Below are positions 7,101-11,266 of a stretch of DNA of 11,266 bases, piece after piece. The notes under the pieces were generated by a model, which saw nothing but the letters and a program-made list of their open reading frames with translations, searched no databases and was not told where the DNA came from. The position numbers and the translations under genes were made by a program. Source of the DNA: Anaerolineaceae bacterium (GTDB lineage Bacteria; Chloroflexota; Anaerolineae; Anaerolineales; Anaerolineaceae); assembly GCA_030620065.1 (NCBI GenBank), contig JAUXFJ010000027.1:1-11266 (forward strand), in the 5' to 3' direction. How positions within the stretch are numbered: the first letter of the stretch is position 1; each line of letters opens with the position of its first letter.

Positions 7101-8058
7101 ACTGCACCTCAGGCGTATGCTGTCGTTCTTTAAATCGCCGTGCTAAACCTTCTTCACATAGATGCCTTAGATAGCTCTGCGGGGTGTGTCCCTCTGACAC
7201 CTCAAATAATGGCAGGTGGTAGCCCTTCGGTGTAAGGTCAACATCACAACGCTCTGCTATCCATAGTGTATTTGAAAGCGCTTCTGGTACCTCAGCGAAC
7301 AGTTTTGCCATCTCGTCGGGGCTGCGCAAATAATAAGAGTTGTCGGTCATGCGCATGCGATCCGGGTCGCTGAGTACCTTACCTGTCTGGATCGCGAGTA
7401 ATATATCCTGCAGCTGGGCATCCTCTTGCTTGATGTAATGCACATCATTAGTTGCGATAAAATTCGCGCCAAAGCGACCGCCAAGTTCCAGCAGCGTCTT
7501 ATTCACCATCGGAAGTTCAGGAATGCTGTGCTCTTGTAATTCTAAGAAGAAGCGCTCCTTACCAAACACATCCAGATACCAGGCCAGGCTGCGCTCAGCA
7601 CGCGCCAGATCACCCTCCAGGATAGCGCGCGGTATCTCTCCTGAAAGACAGGCTGATGAGGCAATCAAGCCTTCTGAATGTTCTGCCAGGAACGCTCTAT
7701 CAATTCGCGGCACATAATAAAATCCTTCCAGCTGGCTTGCTGTGGCAATTTTAAGCAAGTTATGATAGCCAGCCATATTTTCAGCCAACAGCACCAGATG
7801 AAAAGCCTTTTTATCACGGCGCACGTCCTTGTCATGCATGCTGCGCGGCGCCAGATAGGTCTCCAGACCTATGATCGGTTTGACCTCCGCTGCCCTGGCT
7901 GCGTTGAAGAACTCAACTGTGCCAAACATCGTGCCATGATCTGTCAGCGCCACCGCCGGCATACCTAACTCTTTCACACGCTCCACCAGGTCCTTTAAAT
8001 TACAAAAACCGTCCAGGATAGAGTAAGAAGAGTGGAGATGAAGGTGAACAAAGGACAT
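4189..8058 (-). CDS. dnaE: DNA polymerase III alpha subunit
   Basis: This is the catalytic subunit of the replicative polymerase, 1289 residues against about 1160 in E. coli. The PHP domain comes first (1-275), with HLHLHSSYSILDG (5-17), TDHGTMFG (39-46) and NDVHY (204-208). The palm holds ARGSAAGSLVAY (357-368) and MPDIDLDF (395-402); D397, D399 and D558 (KVDFLGL) are the expected catalytic aspartates. Fingers carry YRPGPMDF (637-644) and NKSHAADYG (749-757). A helix-hairpin-helix region spans about 800-890, and QMMLF (914-918) fits the beta-clamp-binding motif. An OB fold covers about 980-1064. An acidic, low-complexity linker follows (about 1065-1205), and a final small domain (1206-1289) corresponds in position to the tau-binding end of E. 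coli DnaE. The ATG at 8058 gives the usual N terminus directly before the first PHP strand, although no strong Shine-Dalgarno precedes it. No intein or frameshift is seen. Confidence 0.98.
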   Translation of the reverse strand: MSFVHLHLHSSYSILDGFCNLKDLVERVKELGMPAVALTDHGTMFGTVEFFNAARAAEVKPIIGLETYLAPRSMHDKDVRRDKKAFHLVLLAENMAGYHNLLKIATASQLEGFYYVPRIDRAFLAEHSEGLIASSACLSGEIPRAILEGDLARAERSLAWYLDVFGKERFFLELQEHSIPELPMVNKTLLELGGRFGANFIATNDVHYIKQEDAQLQDILLAIQTGKVLSDPDRMRMTDNSYYLRSPDEMAKLFAEVPEALSNTLWIAERCDVDLTPKGYHLPLFEVSEGHTPQSYLRHLCEEGLARRFKERQHTPEVQSRLDTELAVIHEMGFDAYFLIVWDLCRYAKEEGIWYNARGSAAGSLVAYALDITLVDPIEHKLLFERFLNTGRVSMPDIDLDFQDDRRADMMEYCCRKYGSDKVAQIITFGTLGARGAIRDVGRVMDIPLGEVNLAAKMIPAVAGKPVTIEGVLKESAELRDLCDSAPYFKRLIETASRMEGTVRNVGTHAAGVIITDRPIIDYIPLHRPTSQTDDLPIKTVAQYEMAIIDQLGLLKVDFLGLVTLTVMSRACDLIKLRHGKSFNLDNIPVDDSAVFEYISAGHTAGMFQLEGTGMTRYITQMQPQELAHVIAMVALYRPGPMDFIPDYIERMHGEKPVSYQHEKLEAIFKDTFGLPVYQEQLMQAVMELAGYSARDADDLRKAISKKKKKSIMKHRKKFIKGAQAEGIEKSVAEEIFTDWENFARYGFNKSHAADYGMIAVQTGYLKLHYTVEYMTALLSAWKNVADKVAAYVIDCRAMGIEILPPDVTASDYDFTIEDKADGNSAIHFGLGAIKNVGQNPVNLILEARKEGPFKNLTDFARRVDLRQVGRRPLECLIKVGALDVFGPRVAMLRELERIISVSTSYFRAAEVGQMMLFDGTSAASGTIILMEAPYFDLREQLDWERELLGLYVSDHPMSAHMKVLKKRVTHFANQLVEVEDTEKVVVAGMVNRYRPYLTKSNKNMAFVTLEDIYGQIELVVFPSTWEKYYHLVDIDNILIAEGRVDKERGDPKVLVSRLSLFRVEDLPVDEEQLEPSATQTEQALNAYLPDVAGLDESASKDGKKDKTQTSDDNREALRKEFDDLSQDESPEEENVTREVNQTGEKSGEEEEPLQAEEGSAPEAEMPKAQTDGGDQKIPKESIGAYHMVRPAGESTKVLPDSNRNLPPRKLVITLVSCGDKDRDIRRLRRIHGVLVSRPGKDRFAFRVFENDHCYVLDFPSDTTGLNDILVTKLTGLMGEKNIEIAPFY

Positions 8059-8078
8059 AATATCTATTTTATTACGTG

Positions 8079-8084
8079 ATTATA
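8079..8084 (-). promoter_or_regulatory. Candidate proximal -10 box of dnaE
   Basis: A perfect TATAAT occurs on the minus strand 20 bases before the dnaE ATG, but no good -35 box lies at 16-18 bases. Use of this box would give a leader of only about 14 bases and would leave the upstream inverted repeat outside the dnaE transcript. Confidence 0.3.
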
Positions 8085-8100
8085 AACTGTTGCTCTGAGT

Positions 8101-8144
8101 AAAGGAAAAGTGCCCGGGTACGATCTAACTCCTTGTTGGGCACT
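8101..8144 (-). terminator. Inverted repeat with T-rich tail in the dnaE leader (attenuator or second operon terminator)
   Basis: On the minus strand AGTGCCC (8144-8138) is repeated inverted as GGGCACT (8115-8109). The loop is 22 bases, and the stem is followed by a T-rich tract, TTTTCCTTT, that overlaps its last base. The structure ends 43 bases before the dnaE ATG. If transcription begins at the distal promoter the hairpin is in the dnaE leader and could attenuate it. If dnaE uses the proximal -10 box it is a second terminator of the glycosyltransferase operon. Confidence 0.45.
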
Positions 8145-8161
8145 GTCATGTGTTGATATAT

Positions 8162-8170
8162 AGTATAGCA
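8162..8170 (-). promoter_or_regulatory. Candidate distal extended -10 promoter of dnaE
   Basis: TGCTATACT on the minus strand (8170-8162) matches an extended -10 element, with TATACT as the hexamer. The -35 region is weak at normal spacing. Transcription would start near 8155 and give a leader of nearly 100 bases. It lies just downstream of the operon terminator candidate, as expected for the promoter of the next gene. Confidence 0.4.
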
Positions 8171-8193
8171 TGATGAGGGATTCAACAAATCTT

Positions 8194-8230
8194 AAAAACA
8201 GCGATTCTTTAAGAATTCCCCGCTTTTTTT
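8194..8230 (-). terminator. Probable terminator of the glycosyltransferase operon
   Basis: On the minus strand ATTCT (8216-8212) pairs with AGAAT (8208-8204) around a three-base loop, flanked by GCG (8223-8221) and CGC (8203-8201) with a four-base bulge. An A-tract precedes the stem and TGTTTTT follows it, so the outer A and T tracts can extend the stem. It begins about 36 bases after the GT4 stop. The tracts would also allow use on the + strand, but no + gene runs into it. Confidence 0.5.
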
Positions 8231-8266
8231 ATCAATGTGAGACCAAAACCTGCTTACAGATCATTA

Positions 8267-9598
8267 CTACACGGTCTGGTTCTCATCTTTCTCACCCCTG
8301 AGCCTAAAAGGGAAAATGGGCACCACTAACCTCCTCAGCCCCACCCATACACCCCCCAGCAGTTCCAGCGGTCCGCGCCGCCAGAGCGTAACCCAGCCGC
8401 GCCTCAAATAATAAGTGCCCCGTTTCTTCAAAGATGTATGTCTGCAACCCACTGCACTATACTTTTCAGCTCTCTGTTGAGTAAGTTTTACGTCAATAGC
8501 CCCATCTTGCCATAGCTTTTTCCCACGCAACTGTAAGTGTAAATCATCCAGCGTCTCAAGAAGCTCCAGTCCGCGCACCATTGGATGGTCGCTTGCCATA
8601 GTATCCTGATAAGCTTTCTCGCCTAGGCGCGCACGCAGACCCGGTTCCTGTACCAAATGCAGCAGTTTTTCAGTCCATTCACCCTCATTATCAGCGATAA
8701 ATCCATTCTCGCCATCACAAATTGCTTCTTCAAATGCCGCACTGCCAGAGGCGATCGTCGGTCGCCGTACAAGCGCCGCTTCCATGAACTTAATTGCGCT
8801 TTTGGATTGTGCGAAGGGATTGCCTACAGACAGCGGTGCCAAATTGATATCAAACTGCATCAAATACTCCGGCAGCTTACGCCAGTCAACCGCTGGAAAT
8901 CGCTTCACCCTCTCCCCGAACTTATCCCAGCCCGCACCCGGGTCAACTGGACCCACCAGCCACAATGACGCCTGAGGCTGTATCTCCAATACTGCCCGTA
9001 GCGCCGTTGCAGCCACGCTGAAATCACGGTCATGCGTGTGCGTACCGCTCGCATACCCCATCACCACGCCTTCCCTCTGAACTTCGTTGGCTCTGTAGGC
9101 AGCCTCAGCACAGGCCAACATTTGCATACTGAAGGCGTTACGGTGTATCCGCACTGTCTTGCCTAACTTTTTAACTTGCTCAGCCAGAAAAGCCGTCGAA
9201 ACCAGCGCTGCATCACAAGCCAGCAGCATCTGGCGCTGGCGCCCCATATTCTTACGATAAAGGCTTGCTCTGATCGGGTCGCTGAAATCAGGGCTGTCGA
9301 TGAACTGAAACATGGATTCCTCAAATACCAGGTCATCGCTATCATAGAGGTTCAGCGTACCCGCTGTCTTTAACACCCCTAGCAGGCGCTTGACATAAGC
9401 ATCCATCTCCACACGCTGGAATACCGCTATATCAAACCTCTCTTTACTGACAAGACGCATCAAACCCGCATCAGCGATGTGCGCCAGCCTGACCGGCACT
9501 CCCGCCAGCTCGCATTGTTCCTGCAGATGCAAACTTCGATAACGGCGGGTATCCCCGCTCACTCCGGAAAGGATCAATATACTCACTCTTTCATCCAT
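8267..9598 (-). CDS. GT4-type (GT-B fold) glycosyltransferase
   Basis: The 443-residue protein looks like a GT-B glycosyltransferase that adds a sugar from a nucleotide-sugar donor at the cytoplasmic membrane. The N-terminal half has a first strand at 5-10, GDTRRYRSLHLQEQ (15-28) and NLYDSDDLVFE (83-93). The C-terminal half has GYASGTHTHDRDF (181-193), a strand with LVGPVDP (214-220) and the donor-site stretch SKSAIKFMEAALVRRPTIAS (265-284). E273 fits the second Glu of the EX7E motif of GT4 enzymes, while the first position is Ser. GENGF (296-300) follows. The last 60 residues are rich in Arg, Trp and aliphatic residues and could lie on the membrane. The ATG is two bases after the stop of the GT2 gene, with only a weak purine stretch before it, which suggests coupling. 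Donor and acceptor cannot be named from sequence. Confidence 0.85.
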   Translation of the reverse strand: MDERVSILILSGVSGDTRRYRSLHLQEQCELAGVPVRLAHIADAGLMRLVSKERFDIAVFQRVEMDAYVKRLLGVLKTAGTLNLYDSDDLVFEESMFQFIDSPDFSDPIRASLYRKNMGRQRQMLLACDAALVSTAFLAEQVKKLGKTVRIHRNAFSMQMLACAEAAYRANEVQREGVVMGYASGTHTHDRDFSVAATALRAVLEIQPQASLWLVGPVDPGAGWDKFGERVKRFPAVDWRKLPEYLMQFDINLAPLSVGNPFAQSKSAIKFMEAALVRRPTIASGSAAFEEAICDGENGFIADNEGEWTEKLLHLVQEPGLRARLGEKAYQDTMASDHPMVRGLELLETLDDLHLQLRGKKLWQDGAIDVKLTQQRAEKYSAVGCRHTSLKKRGTYYLRRGWVTLWRRGPLELLGGVWVGLRRLVVPIFPFRLRGEKDENQTV

Positions 9599-9600
9599 TA

Positions 9601-11266
9601 CTAATTTCTCTTTTCATGCAGGTTAATGGAAGCTAATGCAGCAATCATTTTTAGACGCTCAAGCGGGGTCTCTTCAAAACTGCGCTTTAGTGCAGGCGTG
9701 GCAATGAGGTGTGAGAGCATGGAATTGAAATAAGGATCACCCTTTTCGATCCAGGCTGTCAACTCCTCTGTCATCAAGCGCAGGTCTGCATCAGGTATGT
9801 GCCTCCCACGCGTCCCCCCCTCATGATGGATCAAACAGGCAAAAGGATTATAGATCACCTGATAGCCCTTCTCGATTACTTTCAAGCACAAGGTGATGTC
9901 GCTGAATGTAAGTTGATAGGCTTCATCAAATCCGCCAATCGCGTCAAAAACCTCGCGCCGCAGTGCCATACAAGCCCCTGTCACTGCTAGGTAATTACGG
10001 TACCAATATGGCGAACCAAAAGGTCCGTTGATCTTCGGCGGTTCGCCTATGAAAACATGCCCGGCACTGCCTACTAAACCCAACACCACACCCGCATGTT
10101 GGATGCGCCCATTCGGATACATCAAACGCGCCCCCACTATACCGACCTCCGGCCTCTCTGCCCACATCACCAGCTCCGTAAGCCATGCCTCAGAATGAAT
10201 TTCCATATCATTGTTCAAAAAGAGCAGTATCTCCCCTTTGGCTTCCACTGCACCGATATTGTTAAAGCGTGAGTAATTAAATGCTCCCTGTTCATGCAGG
10301 ATGCGAATACCAGCTTCCTCTTCCAATCTTTTATATAGCCGGGCTATCTCAGGTTCATCGCTGGCGTTATCCACCAAGATAATCTCATAGTTAGAATAGG
10401 CTGTATGTGCTTTCAGGGAGTCGAGCATGGCTGCTAATCTGGCGGATTGGTTCCGGGTTGGCACGATGATAGAAACCAAAGCCCCGCTGGTTTGCCAACG
10501 TACATGCACCTGCCCCTGAACATCAATTTCGGCTATCGCGCCCTCCATCCCGCTGCACTTTAAATGGCTGCTGATGCACCCAAGGCGTTCCAAATTACAA
10601 GCCTGCCCCGGGAATGGTTTTTCCGTTGCATGATATTGCAAACCAGTGACATGCTTAATGGCTGCACCTTGCTCCAGAGCTTTGAACGCCAATTCTTCCT
10701 GCAGCTCCTTATAAGTTTTTGCTTCCAGCGTGATTTTCTCAAGCACATCCCTTCGATAAAAGGCATGGCGCAGGAAATTGACCGATAGCAGCAACGCAGG
10801 TGAAAAATCAGATTTCAAAAACGGTGCTTCTAACCGTTCACTCGCTGGATTATGCCAATCCTCATCACCGTACAGCACCGCCGAATCCGCCGTCACAGCA
10901 GCTTTTGCCATTGCTGTGAAACAATCTTCGTCAAAGCTGTCTCCAGCTTCGATCAGACAGACATAATCAACTTTTGTTACCTCAACAAAGCGTGTCAGGG
11001 TTTCTCCCGGGCTTGTACTCTTTTTCTGCGCGTTAATATTCAATGGGCTGGTTTCACCCTTTACAAATCCCTCCACAATTGTGTTCCATGCTATCCAGTG
11101 GATATACCTTTGTTTTCGCAGCGCACAAAAAGTAACCTGTACATCACCTGCTGTATCCCCTTGGAAGATCAAAATGCCAAATACGGGGCTTTTTTTGGAC
11201 GCTGTCTCTACTTCCAGATCAGGCTTAATATGCTTGCGCCGCCAAGCGGTATAATTGAATAACTTC
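9601..11266 (-). CDS. Two-domain family 2 glycosyltransferase, 5' end outside the window
   Basis: The frame stays open to the right edge, so the N terminus is missing and 554 residues are visible. A TTG at 11172 could be read as a start, but the 31 codons before it continue a plausible protein (KLFNYTAW and on), so I treat it as internal. The complete second GT2 domain covers about 10479-9823: VSIIVPTRN, ILVDNAS, FNYSRFNN, then LLFLNNDME, whose NND (10215-10207) fills the metal-binding DxD position. RLMYPNGRIQHAGVVLG, TGACMALRREVFDAIGGFDE, FSDITLCLKV and IHHEGGTRG follow. This order is typical of long glycosyltransferases of O-antigen or rhamnan-type clusters. Part of an earlier GT2 domain is visible, with CLIEAGDSF, LYGDED and PFLKSDFSPALLL, but its DxD-like site is EAGD instead of the DHDD I expect. 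The next gene begins two bases after the stop, so both belong to one operon. Confidence 0.9.
   Translation of the reverse strand, partial: KLFNYTAWRRKHIKPDLEVETASKKSPVFGILIFQGDTAGDVQVTFCALRKQRYIHWIAWNTIVEGFVKGETSPLNINAQKKSTSPGETLTRFVEVTKVDYVCLIEAGDSFDEDCFTAMAKAAVTADSAVLYGDEDWHNPASERLEAPFLKSDFSPALLLSVNFLRHAFYRRDVLEKITLEAKTYKELQEELAFKALEQGAAIKHVTGLQYHATEKPFPGQACNLERLGCISSHLKCSGMEGAIAEIDVQGQVHVRWQTSGALVSIIVPTRNQSARLAAMLDSLKAHTAYSNYEIILVDNASDEPEIARLYKRLEEEAGIRILHEQGAFNYSRFNNIGAVEAKGEILLFLNNDMEIHSEAWLTELVMWAERPEVGIVGARLMYPNGRIQHAGVVLGLVGSAGHVFIGEPPKINGPFGSPYWYRNYLAVTGACMALRREVFDAIGGFDEAYQLTFSDITLCLKVIEKGYQVIYNPFACLIHHEGGTRGRHIPDADLRLMTEELTAWIEKGDPYFNSMLSHLIATPALKRSFEETPLERLKMIAALASINLHEKRN

Noticed and set aside
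11170..11172. TTG as the start codon of the GT2 gene
   Set aside because: The frame stays open upstream to the window edge with protein-like sequence, and the fold would lose its first strand. The gene is better read as truncated by the window.
10852..11262. A 136-codon + strand open frame near the right edge
   Set aside because: It is opposite the GT2 coding frame and has no family resemblance.

Overview
The window is about 11.3 kb of roughly balanced GC. All seven recognisable genes lie on the minus strand, so gene order is described here from high to low coordinates. The gene content suggests a Chloroflexota bacterium, probably of class Anaerolineae. The evidence is a DUF3090-family protein (a family I know mainly from Actinobacteria and Chloroflexi), a large GT-C-like membrane protein of a type I associate with Anaerolineae, and a replicative DnaE with an intact PHP domain. 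This assignment rests on memory of the families and is moderate at best. No + strand gene, tRNA, rRNA, insertion sequence, CRISPR array or phage gene is visible.

Layout. (1) 11266-9601: a two-domain family 2 glycosyltransferase, cut at its 5' end by the window edge. Two bases after it comes a GT4-type glycosyltransferase (9598-8267). The pair looks like the end of a surface-polysaccharide operon, closed by a hairpin with A/T tracts at 8194-8230. (2) 8266-8059: a leader region for dnaE with two candidate promoters, a 7-bp inverted repeat followed by a T-rich tract, and a 25-codon mini-ORF across that repeat. (3) 8058-4189: dnaE, DNA polymerase III alpha subunit, 1289 residues, with an unusual acidic linker near its C terminus. 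A probable terminator lies at 4074-4111. (4) 3960-3433: a DUF3090 protein with its own candidate promoter, whose C-terminal metal-binding Cys positions appear to be lost. (5) 3315-1: a tight cluster of homoserine dehydrogenase, folK and a polytopic membrane protein that runs off the left edge. hom and folK are 9 bases apart, and folK overlaps the membrane gene by ATGA.

How they work together. The two glycosyltransferases probably act in sequence on one glycan. dnaE is a core replication gene under its own control. Homoserine dehydrogenase (Thr/Met synthesis) and HPPK (folate synthesis) are both housekeeping biosynthetic enzymes and are probably co-translated with the membrane protein, with no obvious shared pathway beyond a loose methionine/one-carbon link. 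I see no clear new multi-gene system. The points most worth checking are the dnaE leader, the acidic linker in DnaE, the degenerate DUF3090 ribbon and the unassigned membrane protein coupled to folK.
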